Assembly: GCA_947396885.1 (NCBI GenBank)
Contig: OX377203.1
Coordinates: forward strand, 25,919,253 to 25,983,252
Origin: Heligmosomoides polygyrus polygyrus
Lineage: Eukaryota > Nematoda > Chromadorea > Rhabditida > Heligmosomidae
Direction of reading: 5' to 3'
Length of the DNA: 64,000 nucleotides
Positions 10,180 to 20,960 of the stretch are shown here, piece after piece. The notes below the pieces were generated by a model, which saw only the letters and a list, made by a program, of their open reading frames with translations, had not been told where the DNA came from and made no database searches. The translations under genes and the position numbers were made by a program. Each line of letters starts with the position of its first letter. The first letter of the stretch is position 1.

Positions 10180-13100
10180 CTGGAACTAAGGGCTTATTTA
10201 GCTCCCTCTAAGAAAGCTGCTACTTGCCGTGCGAGGAACTCACCATTCAGCACATCTTGGGTCATTCCTGGATCTATCTTCTCGAACCACGCCTTTTCTC
10301 CGGGAGTAGGAGGAGGAATCTGAAACGCAGACACGTTTAAGAATACAGCTCATATGACAGCTAAAAGGAACATATCAACTACGATAGATACTACGTCTCT
10401 AACTGTCTCTGACTTCACCATGGCAATTGGGCATTGAAGTGAATTCGTCACAATTCGGAGACCCCTGATTAATTTTTAAAAATGGATATGTGAACCGCCT
10501 ACGTAATTTTTGCTCGAAAATGTGAAATTAAACTCGTTAAATCTAACAAATACCCTAGTCCTTAACTCAATGACGAAGAAAAACGTGAAATAACAGCACT
10601 ACATTGGCGACTACGCCATACACTATTGTTCACCTTTACAATTCCCGCACCGAAATCATCATTCCTCCTAACGGGATGGAAGGATATTAAGAAGAGACTG
10701 CAGCTCGGAAAGCTGGATAATTGGTAGGCAAAGAAGCCTTTTAAAGCTCAGAATTCGGGGCGGTGAACTGTTAAGTGCTCACGTTGAAAAGAAGAATCCA
10801 AACAAAAATGCTTAGGGGCTCACAATGGACATACCTTTCCGTCGCGTCATGAATGTTTGCCCAAATGCCCCGAGAAACTTGCCAGCGGCTAAGGGAGGTG
10901 GCGGGATCGCGCGCGGGCCGTGCCATGTCAACGTGAATGTTTCGTACACGAGACGGACACTAGAACCCTCCCGTGCACGATCGCGTCCGCCTAACCGCCC
11001 TCAGCTCGCATTACAAAGCGCGCTCTAGGCAGAATGGGAACAAGTGTTGACCAGCACCTCGTATCCTGCGTACACGCACACGAGATGCACACATACGCAA
11101 GCTATGGCACTCGCGTTGTATCGGATCGCCCAATTCGTCACGCAAAGCCTGAAACAACAGCGAATCGTTCCGCAAAGTAAAACCAATCTAGCTGAAATGT
11201 GAACCGTAACGAAATATCCATTATTCCCCACACCTTAAAAATAAAGGCGCCATTTTCTTAGCTGTGGTAGCTTGGAATTTCGCTGTTACACCTTCAATCC
11301 AAGGAATAGTGCTAGCTCTTAATGTGGCCTACACGGAAAGGCAGGAGTGCGCTTGCCATGCGAGGCGCTGACTGCTCCGCTGGGTAGGGCCAAATCGCCT
11401 CTATAGTGTTCCGCTTCCTCGCAATCATCTAGCTCACTGGAGCAATCTATCAGTAATTTTAGTCAGAATACGAGAGAAGCAGGAAGATCTTCTGTTTCAT
11501 GAATGGATAATGCTAGCCCGCTTCTACAATCATGAAATTCTCACTCGAAAACAAAACCAGTTTAATTCCCAAGTTTGAGGGTTCTAGAGCATCAGGCAGT
11601 TCAGTCTGTTGGAATGGCATGGAGTGAAACAGACTTCCGGGCAGCAGATACGCACGTCGCAGCTCAAAAACCTTCGCCCGATGTTCACAAAAATACCTCC
11701 GAGTCTCTGAAGGAGCTACATTTTTCAAAGAAAACCCTCAGTACATGAAGGGATTACGATCTCTACAAAAAAGGACTAAAATACTAGAAATAAACGTTTT
11801 ACTGCTCTTTTTTAACACTAGCCTTGCAACTACCACGAGTGTGTATTTAGGACAGGAATGTCTATTCGGTCTAAAGGTCAAATTCACGGCAAATTTTCAG
11901 CCCAAGTGTCGGTGTTCATTGGTTCATTCTAATGTTATTTCCACGCTTGCTTACCTTACAATGGTCTCCAATGTAAAGGAACTCGAAACTGATCTACCTC
12001 CTCTTTGAAGACAAATTTCGCGAAAAATAGAAATTTTTGAATGAAAAAATAAATAAGTGACTGTTTTGTCCACACCCCTGAGTAAAAGGGCCTTTTTTAC
12101 TGCTTATTCTACATTCCCCTCCAAAAAGGGTTTAAGGTGATTCATGATTCCATCTCCATTCGCTGCAGAAAGTTTTGCGCATCCTCGACTTTCAGGATTT
12201 CCATGAAGCACTTACTGAAAACGAAATATCACATTCGGTGAATGTCTGAAACGACAAAAGTCGCGAGTCTAGGGCGGAACAACCCTTCGTACCCCTTCCT
12301 ACCTATAACAACTATACAATTCGAGCAAAAACTTCTGAAATAAAAACCTTTAGGATGGCCATGTATAAGCTAGCAGTTATACAAAACACCGAGCTGATCC
12401 CACTCAACTTGCAGAAAAAATTCACCACCACTCCCTACTGGTCAGAAGAATACGTGACGAACAAAAGGCAGTCCAGCTGCGCTTTTCAAATGGAGCTTTC
12501 AACAACGACAATTGAGAGAACACGACCTTTCGTTGAACGTGCTACCGGAGAGACCATGATCCTTCGTTACGGTTCATAAGAAATGCTCAACTTACACGTC
12601 GGTTGCGAAGAAGTACGCGCATTCGGTGAGCTTCTTGTTATCTGGAAATGAAAAATACACGATAGGTGACTACACGGCTAAAACCGTGAAGTACAACTTC
12701 AGAATTTCCTTACTAGGAGCTATCTCGTGCATGGCAGCAAGAACGAAGGGATGTGGCATCTCGACCTTCAGATCAAACGCTGAACACAACCACTGAGTAT
12801 CCCAATCTCAGTATTTTCATCAATACATGAACGTTGTGCATTCGAGAAAACGCCTATTCACCTCACTGTTCTTACTGTAAAAGAAAACAACTCACCGATC
12901 GTCTGAAGAATTATGTTTTCCAACTGCACAATCAGCTGCGTCGCCTCGACGTGATGCTATAATCCACTTGTCAGTGGAAAGCGAAACAGCGACATTCAAT
13001 ATTTAAAAAAGCGCAACAAAAACCAAGCAGCCTATTTATACCGATGACGATTCCATATAAAGCAAATTCGACAACAAGGCTTTGCTTCAACAGCTATTGG

Positions 13101-15891
13101 CCACCAAACTTGTTTTTAAGACTTAACACGTGGTTCTATCAATGCTGTACGACGTGTATATTTGATAGCTTTTTGAGTAAGTTCGCGAGCAGCAGTAGAA
13201 ATAGCAACAAAAAAAAGGAAAATTAATGAACAAAAAGAGTAAATGACAACACTACTTGTTCCCTAATAGGGATGCCTCCTCGTATACTTTTACAGGATAC
13301 AGTGAGTCAATCTGAATGCACAGTTGGCGTTTAGAGGGAGTTGAATGGTTAGCCGAAAGGCAAATAAGTTTCTCGTTGCTACAGAATCCGCCATCAACTC
13401 GCCGACTCGGAGAATGCTGGAGTGCATGGTTGGTTTCCAACCTCGACCCGGAGTGCACGCGACTCATGGCGCTTCCTTAGACCTCACTACTACACGCCCA
13501 TAAAAGAAAACTGGTGATATTTACAGAATGTCATTCCTCGTGCAGTTCAAATCACCCAATCCAGGAAATCAACCCCATTTTAAAAGGTTTTCGTAGAAAA
13601 AAATCTGTGTAATCAGGGAGAACAATCAAATAATATTGAAGGCAATCCCTTCTTCGGTATGTTACTAAGGCTTTCCTGTTTATCCCCCAAACTGCAAGAC
13701 AGCAAAGAATCGCAAAAACGGTTTAGGCTGTTGGTGACCCGAGTTTGTCAACTCCTAGTTTATTTTGTTTTCCAATAAAAATAATAATGCAATAGATCTC
13801 ATCATGCATGGAATAACAAAAGTCAAACAAGTGACATTTTCCTAAATCGGGATCCCACAAAGGGGTGGGAAAGTCTACGAGGTTTCTATTCCGTCTTCCC
13901 AACTCTTATGAGTCCCAAGTCTATTGTCAGTCGTTCCATTGCTGGAGAAGAAGATGCTGCGTTGGTATACGGCTGAGGTTAAAGCTCGACCCATTATTGG
14001 GGCGGGACTGACTACTCACGCTCCATAAACCAAAAATTGATGTTACCGCACTTAAACGGAAGCGGAAGTAAAACTACACCCTCTCTTTATTGGTGCGCAC
14101 TAATATTTGGCCAATGCCGTAGGGCAAAACGACCTGTATTTGCAGGCCAAAAAACAACTGATTTGTCCTTCCTCAACATCTCTGCTAGCATCAAATTACA
14201 AGAATAGCAAGAAACGCAAAACCTTCTACAGAACATTCCTTAAAGAAATTTGTCATTACTTGCACCAACCACCTTTGCTGCCCTATTTATTTAGTTCTCT
14301 AATAATACCACAGTTGAAAAAAATGCGAGAACTTACATTATTGGACGGAATGTTGGGATGCTTCTCGAATTTCTTTGCCCACCAGACGCGAACGATATGA
14401 TCCAACTTCCTTGGACATTCCTCGCTCTTCCCAGCCAAAAATAGGCAAGCGGCTGCTATGTCCTGGAAGGGAAAGCAATGTAAACACCTAATGCGACAAT
14501 GCATCGTGCAAAGTAAATCGCAGATACTCACCCTATAATCAAAAAAGTTGAACGAATGGAAACAGAAAAACCGATGCATGTGCACAATCGCTGCGCACAT
14601 ACATAATTGGGAACTGAAAAGTATTTCAAATCAAGAGGTACAACTAGATGACAACTGAAATGCTACGGTGGGTAATGGGTCGCAATATGAAACGAATATC
14701 CGGACAATAAACCCGGACTTCAATAAGTTTTGGTCTTAAAATCTAAACAGTTGCATGCATTTTTGAAAGATAGGGGTGCAGCAATACTCTATGCTGCAGG
14801 AAATGTAACTTAACTAGTCCGAAGCAGTAACACAATAACGAAAACGCATCAAATGGCTCACATTTTCCCTCGTTGATCACGAACGTTGTGATTCAGCTGA
14901 TCCACCATCACCTGGATAAACCTCGTCGCTTGCTGCCGATATGTCAGCTCCTTTTCTGACGTAAAACCATGCTCCCTGATACTTGCGGTATTGGCGGCCT
15001 AAAACAGCATGTGATAACTGCTTTCAACTCGAAAACCGACGTTTCTCAGAGAATCATTAAAATGTAGAGCTGGAATCGACTGCAATGGCTATTGCACAAC
15101 TACGAAGGGACATTGCAGACTGTAGAGCTCCACGGTTTTTATAATACAGAAAAGGTTTCACGGACTTCCTCTCTTCCGTGGGACCTATGTTATTCTTTCC
15201 CTCTTTAAAGATGTGGAAGTTGCTGTTTAATGCAGTCTTCATGCAATACTATATTGACATAAGGAACACGCATGAATAAAAAAGGGACAGAGACGTTATC
15301 GCAACTTAACAAGACGCCTCGTAGGCCTGCATGACAAAATATGGCTCCACTATGGACGGGACATGTAGCGCCAAAATGGGAACTGCATTCCTCTTCGTGT
15401 GTCACACCGTACTACTAAAAGCAAACGGAGCTCCCTGATAAGAGGGTGGGGCAAAACACTCGTTGTCCCTCTACAACCAACGCCATCAACCTCTAAATCG
15501 AGAGCGTCACAAATAACACCCGTACCAAACCTTTTATCAGCCACGTTTCTTATTTGGCTACGGCGGAGACAAACGATGCACCTACAATATAACGAAAACT
15601 GCTGGAAAACATATCCACTGTGTTCCTCACATGCCGACCAATCAACTTTCTATAAAGTACGGCTGCGATGCGACTGCATATGGAAAACGAAAAACAATTT
15701 AAGGAAATAACTTATCCACAAAAAAAAGAGGAAAAATGTCACAATGCTGATGAAAACATGTCAAACACCAAGCATACCTCTTCCTTAGTAAAGTACCATT
15801 TGTGAATGCTGCTCTGCCCTTCTGTACAGTTGCTTCCTGGGAGCGAGCACATTTGGTCCACCAATCCAAACTGAAACAGATGCATTTTCAT
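6631..15891 (-). CDS. cit-1: Cyclin T (P-TEFb subunit), 13-exon gene
   Basis: Cyclin T binds CDK9 to form P-TEFb, the nuclear kinase that phosphorylates the RNA polymerase II tail and releases paused polymerase. Exons read on the minus strand: 15891-15778, 14998-14862, 14613-14532, 14462-14337, 12956-12896, 12779-12714, 12641-12596, 11148-11058, 10319-10244, 10179-9980, 8036-7874, 7143-6920, 6834-6631. All junctions are GT..AG and all phases match; total 1590 nt, 529 aa, similar to nematode cyclin T proteins. Diagnostic motifs in order: WYFTKEE, ELTYRQQATRFIQ, AAIVHMHRFF, AACLFLAGKSEE, LENIILQTIAFDL, PHPFVL, YFFATD, TNWAIRYNASAIACVCVHL. The start at 15891 has an in-frame stop upstream; a TTTCAG inside exon 1 could instead be a splice or trans-splice acceptor, making Met14 the start. 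The last acceptor and the true 3' end are the least certain parts. Confidence 0.93.
7264..7745. repeat. Intronic direct duplication in cyclin T
   Basis: Two copies of about 165-170 bp, starting near 7264 and 7574, share CTTGTAA..ATGAACGGA, CGAACGAAAGCTTATTCAAG and CATCCCAGAAATA-type blocks in the same order. The copies differ at many positions, so this is an old tandem duplication inside the intron between exons 11 and 12. Confidence 0.7.
8690..8910 (+). repeat. CT-rich low-complexity tract
   Basis: A pyrimidine-rich stretch with irregular repeats of ACTGGT, CCCTCC and TTCCC types inside a cyclin T intron. Both strands are open here, but the predicted proteins are low-complexity artefacts. 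Confidence 0.6.
8945..9400. mobile_element. Foldback element FB-1 between direct repeats
   Basis: Inverted arms at about 9037-9085 (TTCTGGGGCCAGATTCATCA..) and 9170-9218 (..TTGTTGATGAATCC) frame a small palindromic element; a related copy lies at 28,036-28,173. Outside the arms, 8950-9045 and about 9295-9395 are direct repeats (GCTCAGAAACGC, GAGGMTGCTGCGCTT.CTC, GCAGCAGC). This is either a very long target duplication or part of a composite repeat unit. Confidence 0.55.
9437..9486. repeat. Hairpin: 23-bp stem, 4-nt loop
   Basis: GTAGATGGTGAGG at 9437 and its complement ending at 9486 form a 23-bp stem with one mismatch around the loop CTGC. GAGGCGTATCTCAC also occurs directly upstream at 9419-9431, so the hairpin sits on a partial duplication. 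Confidence 0.75.
10244..12956 (-). CDS. cit-1: Cyclin T exons 5-9: second cyclin fold
   Basis: Five short exons of 61, 66, 46, 91 and 76 nt encode EATQLIVQLENIILQTIAFD, KVEMPHPFVLAAMHEIAP, NNKKLTECAYFFATD, CVTNWAIRYNASAIACVCVH and PPPTPGEKAWFEKIDPGMTQ. Together they align in order with the second cyclin box of cyclin T. The donor of exon 8 (GAG|GTGCTG at 11058) is a weak site but is required by phase and by the family pattern (cyclin T has Trp-Trp/Trp-Phe after this point, here AWFEKID). Confidence 0.88.
11560..11579 (+). other. SL1-like spliced-leader sequence
   Basis: GTTTAATTCCCAAGTTTGAG equals the nematode SL1 leader (from its second base) with one A deleted. It lies in a cyclin T intron on the opposite strand. 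The downstream sequence does not look like an SL RNA gene (no GTAAAC donor after the leader), so a retrocopied trans-spliced mRNA is the more likely source if it is not chance. Confidence 0.4.
14337..15891 (-). CDS. cit-1: Cyclin T exons 1-4: first cyclin fold
   Basis: Exon 1 (15891-15778) ends with HKWYFTKEE, the N-terminal signature of cyclins T/K. Exon 2 (14998-14862) gives REHGFTSEKELTYRQQATRF. Exon 3 starts after TTTTCAG at 14613 and yields ISQLCMCAAIVHMHRFF; the downstream GCGCAG at 14591 would break the frame, so 14613 is preferred. Exon 4 (14462-14337) carries DIAAACLFLAGKSEECPRKL, with the Lys and Glu residues that contact CDK partners in this family (established for the family, position inferred here). 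Phases are 0, 2, 0, 0. Confidence 0.92.
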
Positions 15892-16517
15892 GGAGTTGCG
15901 ATTAGTGCGATACTAGTTAGGGGTGAGATCCTAACTTTTATATAACCTCGCCAAAAATGTAAACGACTACGTATAAGCAGAGACGATGGCACTATCAGGC
16001 AAAAATATATACAAAGGAGATTCAAAAGCAGAGCGGAACACCCATCAGCAACTTCAAGACTACAACAAAGCTAAAAAATACGCGGACTAAAATGGAGAAA
16101 TTCGCAGACCTTGATTGAACGCTTCAAAAGGAAAAGGAACCGTCAAAAGACCCCATGAGGAGGACATTATAGGAGAAGCTACACTCGAAACTGTGTTTAG
16201 ACAGCGTGACTAACTGCCGTTGATGTGAACGAACACCGGGGATCGCGCTTACAATTCTTGAAGCCAGAAATACAGCGAATGTATAGTGAAAGCAAAGGCT
16301 AGAAAACCTTTACAATAACTGCGCAAAGGTAAGAGGTAGAGAACGCTTACTATTTCACGATTCGACTCAAAAGCCGCAAAGTGCAGCCAATCTGCAGAAT
16401 GTATGAGCCGAATTCAGGGAAAGCACTATCTTGTAGTCGTTCCTGTGCTGTACTTTGTCGCTCGTTTGAATTACTACTCGTAATATGTTGGTGTCATCGC
16501 TACTACTACGTTTACTG
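15892..16517. other. Upstream region of cyclin T
   Basis: No gene was recognised. If the proposed start of cyclin T is right, its promoter or trans-splice acceptor lies at the left edge of this stretch. Confidence 0.35.
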
Positions 16518-16634
16518 TTGGGGCCGTATGCTCGTGTTCCCCCGTTGGGGGAGAATCAATCAATATCAACATATTATATCACGTCCCAATCCCCCATTGG
16601 GGGAGACTCGGGGTAGACGAGCATACGGCCCTTG
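16518..16634. mobile_element. Palindromic MITE with 3-bp TSD
   Basis: The 111-bp element (16521-16631) has inverted ends GGGCCGTATGCTCGT and a second inverted block CCCCCGTTGGGGGAG / CCCCCATTGGGGGAG inside. It is flanked by TTG on both sides. The GGGCC end and 3-bp duplication resemble PIF/Harbinger MITEs, although the usual target is TWA. Confidence 0.7.
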
Positions 16635-17660
16635 GTCTTTTGCTTTTGTTTAACGTTCGTCTTATGCGACGTAATAAATACTAATACTACTACTAATCTA
16701 CAACGGTTGGGAAGGGAAGGCGTCGCAATTGGCATTCAGCAAAAATACCTACGAACGTGGCGTCCACACGACTACTCAACACTATTTTCACTGCGCAAAC
16801 ACGATAAGATCCTAACAGGACTTGCATGCAAAATACGGCGCATTACAAAATCTAGTGAAAAGCTCTACATTTCCAATTTAGTTCGATAGATAGAAACGTT
16901 GAAGCTCTTGCTTATTCGGTAACATTTCGAAGCGCAAATCACTCTCAGAGCGCACATTGAGTGAACCAAAAAATTATGAAGATGATCCTGTACGTAGCCA
17001 GCCCCTAATGATAGGAAAAACAGAAACGGGACAAGACAAGGTCGCCACAGACTTATCACAACAGAATTGAAACCAAAAGCACTAACGCCGAATAATGACA
17101 AGCACAACAATGGCCACGAATAGCTGAACGCAACACCCATAATATACTCGACAAATACAAGCTCCAGAACGACAAAAACATTAAAAATTAATGAGGGAAA
17201 ACCGAAAATTGATAAAATCATTAAGCATGACGCACCGCGCGACCACCCACCGCGACGCCTCGATTCCGTGCCAGGACTGCGTGGCAGCCCCTTCAGCACG
17301 CCGCGGCTCGTTCGTAAACCACTGATGCGACCTGCCACGCAGCGGCACCCATTTACTTCAGGCGCGTGCGCTGAGCGTCGCGTTTTGGAGGCAGTTCAAA
17401 CCTCTTTTTGGGGTTGACGCTACTTGTTTCTTTAGCGCTTGGTAGCTGACGACTCCTGAATGGCGATGACTCCTTGGCGCAAGCATTCGCATGTTTATGG
17501 TTCGGTGTCTTGAAATTGACTCCAGAATAGACCACGCTTGCTAGGGTTTGCAAGGAGGCATCTCGAAAGAGAACCGTAGCGAGCGAGAAATGATGATTTG
17601 AATTTCTAGATTTCTCAGCGACAGCGGTCGATGCAGGTAGGTGCAGGCAATGGTGTGAAT
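16635..17660. other. No confident gene; G+C-rich island at right
   Basis: Open frames exist on the minus strand (16865-17338, MAGRISGLRTSRGVLKGLPR..; 17353-17553, ..KETSSVNPKKRFELPPKRDA). The second has a composition compatible with a coding exon but no recognisable domain. From about 17,220 the DNA is rich in CpG, which could mark a promoter or exon. Confidence 0.25.
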
Positions 17661-17703
17661 GCTTGCTGACCTCAGCGCCTCGCGCTCGCTGAGGTCAGCA
17701 AGC
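17661..17703. repeat. Perfect hairpin: 17-bp stem, 9-nt loop
   Basis: GCTTGCTGACCTCAGCG at 17661-17677 is the exact reverse complement of 17687-17703. It lies in a G+C-rich block. No target duplication was found around it, so it is not obviously a MITE. Confidence 0.85.
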
Positions 17704-17824
17704 GCCAGCGCTGACGAAAGAGGGAGGGCCCCGGCTAAACCCATTCTGGCTTTTTCTCGTCTAGCGACCCCACCCGCCCTCCCATTCGAGTTGGAAAAAT
17801 TGCTGAAAACATATAAAATCCATT

Positions 17825-18085
17825 TACAGCTGTGATCCGCGGCCTACGCCATACAGCAGCCGTCAACACGGCTCAGCAGTGGGTCTTCAGCAAGTAGCCA
17901 CCATTATCGAGGCTTGTATCGATCTCGCTGTAACGCCAGGAACGCTCAAGATCTACCGGAGAGTGAAGACCCAGTTCTTGGATTTTATTTCCAAGTTCGC
18001 GCAACGGAGGCAAGCCAATGGAGTTTTTCTGCTCGGGCTATTAGGGCAGCTACCCACGCAGTCAGGACCGGGATCGCCAGCGGGA
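17825..18085 (+). CDS. Unidentified coding-like segment
   Basis: A frame opening at a TTTACAG acceptor-like site and reading ATIIEACIDLAVTPGTLKIY and RRVKTQFLDFISKFAQRRQA before degrading and stopping. The pattern of a helix pair with Tyr/Arg and LDF loosely resembles the N-terminal SAM-like domain of tyrosine recombinases (as in DIRS/PAT or Crypton elements), but no catalytic Arg-His-Arg-Tyr part follows. It may instead be an exon of an unknown gene. Identity is not established. Confidence 0.2.
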
Positions 18086-18166
18086 AAATCACGATAGTTG
18101 GTCGTTGAAGGTTTTTTAGACATTTAGATGCCCCACGGACCCTTCCCCATTGTCATACTAGGATGA

Positions 18167-18246
18167 CCGTCTCAGTTGGCCATCCCCTCGGGGAATTTAG
18201 TTCTAACCGTCTCAATTGGCCATCCCCTCGGGGAATTTAGTTCTAT
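18167..18246. repeat. Tandem 40-bp duplication
   Basis: Two adjacent 40-bp units (ACCGTCTCAGTTGGCCATCC.. and ACCGTCTCAATTGGCCATCC..) differ by a single base, indicating a recent duplication. Each contains the small palindrome CCCCTCGGGG. Confidence 0.9.
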
Positions 18247-18249
18247 CTT

Positions 18250-19010
18250 CAGGATGCCGTTAGCTCGTACCTCCACTTCTTCACAGTGGCGGTAGCATCT
18301 GGATTGACAAGGTTGCCGACACACAGCCTTCTCAGCTTTCCGCCTACGCTTATGGACACACTATGGCGTAGTTGTTATTAGATTCAGAACATCTAATCTT
18401 CTCATGCCTCGCATGTATAATCCATTCGACCCTAGCGATGTTACGTTCAGAGTTAATATATCACTTGTGACGCCTCAGTACGCGTACGGTCCGACAATTT
18501 CACATGTATGTATACACCTTTTACGTGAAACGACGCGTATGTACCTACCATACCACATGGATGTAAATGTATAACATGCATAACGAGAACGTATATACGC
18601 GCGACGACGAGAGATAAAGCCTTCTCTCTCCCCCTCCCCACCCCCCTCGTTCTATGTGTAGAAACTTCAAAGCGAAGGTTTCGCCGGATTATATCGGAGG
18701 CAAAATCAGCTGATATTCTGGTGCATTGATGTTCCTCCGTAGAGTCCAGACAATTTATGTAAGACTTTTTGAAATAGAGGTGTTAGACGTGGACAAATAT
18801 ACACCATACAGCCGGTGAGAGCCGTATAACGTTACAGATTCCAAGCAAAAATTGCCCTCATCCTCTGGGATGTTTTTCTTTTATTTTTCTTTTTTTTGAT
18901 GGAGTCAGTATCCCATCCTTCCTGCTTCACAGCAAAATAATTATTTTGTCAAGCTTTCCGCGTCCGAATGAGGCTAGTACGAAGAAAAGCGAAAGATGGT
19001 TACGGAAATT
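18250..19010. other. No feature recognised
   Basis: No coding region or shared repeat was seen. Between about 18,480 and 18,610 the sequence is rich in TACGTATA-like alternating purine-pyrimidine steps. Confidence 0.35.
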
Positions 19011-19276
19011 GGCGCAAATAGGGTCCGGGGGGATACTTTATAAAAAGTGTCACCAACACCAAGAAAACGAGACAAGGCACACTGATAGTAAAGAAAACAA
19101 ACAAATAATCCTGGAGTTCCCTCTCTTGTCCAATTCGGAAGCACATAAGACTCGGATCTATAATCGAAACGAAGAGATAGGACTGCATTTACATTCACTG
19201 TATGTAGCTACTTGCCACGCCAGCCCGCCGCCCCATGCTGTGGTGATCCCCCCCCCCCTGGACCCTATTTGCGCTC
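19011..19276. mobile_element. Foldback element with G/C-run ends
   Basis: Ends GGCGCAAATAGGGTCCGGG (about 19011) and CCTGGACCCTATTTGCGC (ending about 19276) are inverted copies, each continuing inward into a G or C homopolymer. The same GCGCAAATAGGGT end recurs at 19,609, 19,690-19,712 and 44,338, always next to G/C runs. Confidence 0.65.
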
Positions 19277-19440
19277 GAAAATTAGTAAAAACCTGGTGTC
19301 CGATATTATCTCCTTGTAATGAAAGAAGAAATAAAAGTGAGTTACAGCGTATTGCAATGAGAAAACGTGAGAAACAGCCGGTTAGCCTCACTAGAGGAAG
19401 CCTAGGTCTGTTCTGGATGAAGTAGTGAAGTTTGGAGCCA

Positions 19441-19866
19441 GTTGTGGAGACTCGCCGATACACCTACAACCGGAAAAAACGCCGTCCGAGTTGTTCGATG
19501 CGCAACGCCCACAGCCGCGCAGTTCAAATCTGATTTTTTATTAGCCATGGAGCGCCCTTACTACAGGCTCTATACGCTGAAGCCAGGGATGAGAGACATT
19601 AACGCGCAAATAGGGTTGGGGGGAGGGGGGGAGGGATTAGGATCGGGACTCTATAGGCTTTTTTGCCCTCCCCCCCCCCCCCTTCCCCTCTCGACCCTGT
19701 TTGCGCCGGACAAGCTCGCAAATATCACTAGCTTCAGCGACTGGTTAGCAGACGGATAGACAACTGCGTGGTCCCATACGATTTCCCTGAATTTCATTCC
19801 GAGCTACGGTGGACAACACGGACGTGTTTTTTCTCGTTGTAAGTTTATCAACACTGTTATGGAGAA
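19441..19866. mobile_element. Mutator-like MITE, copy 2
   Basis: The element is about 19451-19856, with imperfect inverted ends (CTCGCCGATACACCTACAAC and, inverted, GTGTTGATAAACTTACAACG) and near-identical flanks GTTGTGGAGA / GTTATGGAGA. It is the same family as 44,186-44,553, in opposite orientation. Inside are GCGCAAATAGGGTTGG and its inverse next to G and C runs, a possible nested foldback. Confidence 0.65.
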
Positions 19867-20960
19867 TGTACTGAGATTCTTCCCTCCTGCTCCACCTCTC
19901 TAAACTTGCACCGCAATGCCTTTTTATTATGTTGTACCGCAGTTCTTCAACTCATATGTGGAGGAATCCTAACGTGTTTTTTTTCTTCGAAAAAGCAGTG
20001 TTCGAAAACTATTGCAAAGACAGTGATTTTATAGTTTTTAGTCAAGCTGCTTCAAGGTTGCGTATATAAGAATTTACACGAACAAATTGTCCATTGTGCG
20101 AGCCACAGTAATTTCCTCGGAAATTGTAATGAATTCTACTCTGCGTACAAGGATTTGACGTCACCAGGGAAATCATAGAACTGAGCAATGATAGAAGCAA
20201 GAGGCATTTTTAACACTGATGCGCTAGATGGGCCATACCCTGGAGTCGTACAGATGCAGGATTGCAGGAATCCCTGAATACTAATATTTCGTAGGTTGGA
20301 TCTATATGGATTACAAGGCACCGATCACAGCCCCAAAACGAGTAAAACGACGTCATAGCAACAAAACGACGACTGGGCTGCAATACCACGATACGATGAG
20401 AATGGGACGGATGAGAAAAGGCTACAAGTTCTGCTATTAAGCCTTTTTGAACATAGAAAATGAGTGACTAGGTGGCGTTATAACGGAAAAGGTTCGTCTG
20501 AAGGAAGACAGTGAAACTAAACGAACCTTTGGAATTTTGTGTCGACTTTTCCACCTTATTCCGGTTTGTTGGAAAAGAAGAAGCCAGTGGAGGTCAACTT
20601 GGGGCCAGAATATTCCCGGCGAAGTCCACCGTAAGATCACTGCGTCCATGTACACCATGTTGATACGGAACACCCTCCTACGAAGCACTGCAATACGCTA
20701 CGCACCGCTACTTTTCCGACTTATAGAATAGGGCAAGCTTGAAGGATTAGGGGATATAGTGGAAAGGCGAGAAAATAGTGCCTCTATGGAAAGTTTACCG
20801 GGAGGCGATATCGGGCCAGACGCTGATGAGGGCTACAGCCCAATGTGGAGCACAATATCTCACGAAAAGGCCTGTATCTGGTAGGTAGGACATACTGTGA
20901 GGTGTCTACGGATTGTGTTCGTCAATGAATTGTGAAATTTTGTAATTCGTAAATCGTAAC
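19867..20960. other. No confident feature
   Basis: Short open frames at 20136-20321 and 20437-20731 show no conserved motif. A fragment GTAATTCGTAAATCGTAAC at 20,942-20,960 resembles the subterminal repeat of the hAT-1 element. Confidence 0.3.

Noticed and set aside
16865..17338. 157-codon minus frame with hydrophobic stretches
   Set aside because: No splice or start context, no recognised domain; hydrophobicity follows from T-rich codons. Kept only as a note.
18946..19425. 159-codon plus frame
   Set aside because: It runs through a foldback element with C homopolymers, so it is not a gene.
20437..20731. Possible mariner transposase remnant
   Set aside because: A PP..S segment near 20,590 recalled the mariner catalytic region, but the conserved acidic residues and spacing could not be found in any frame.
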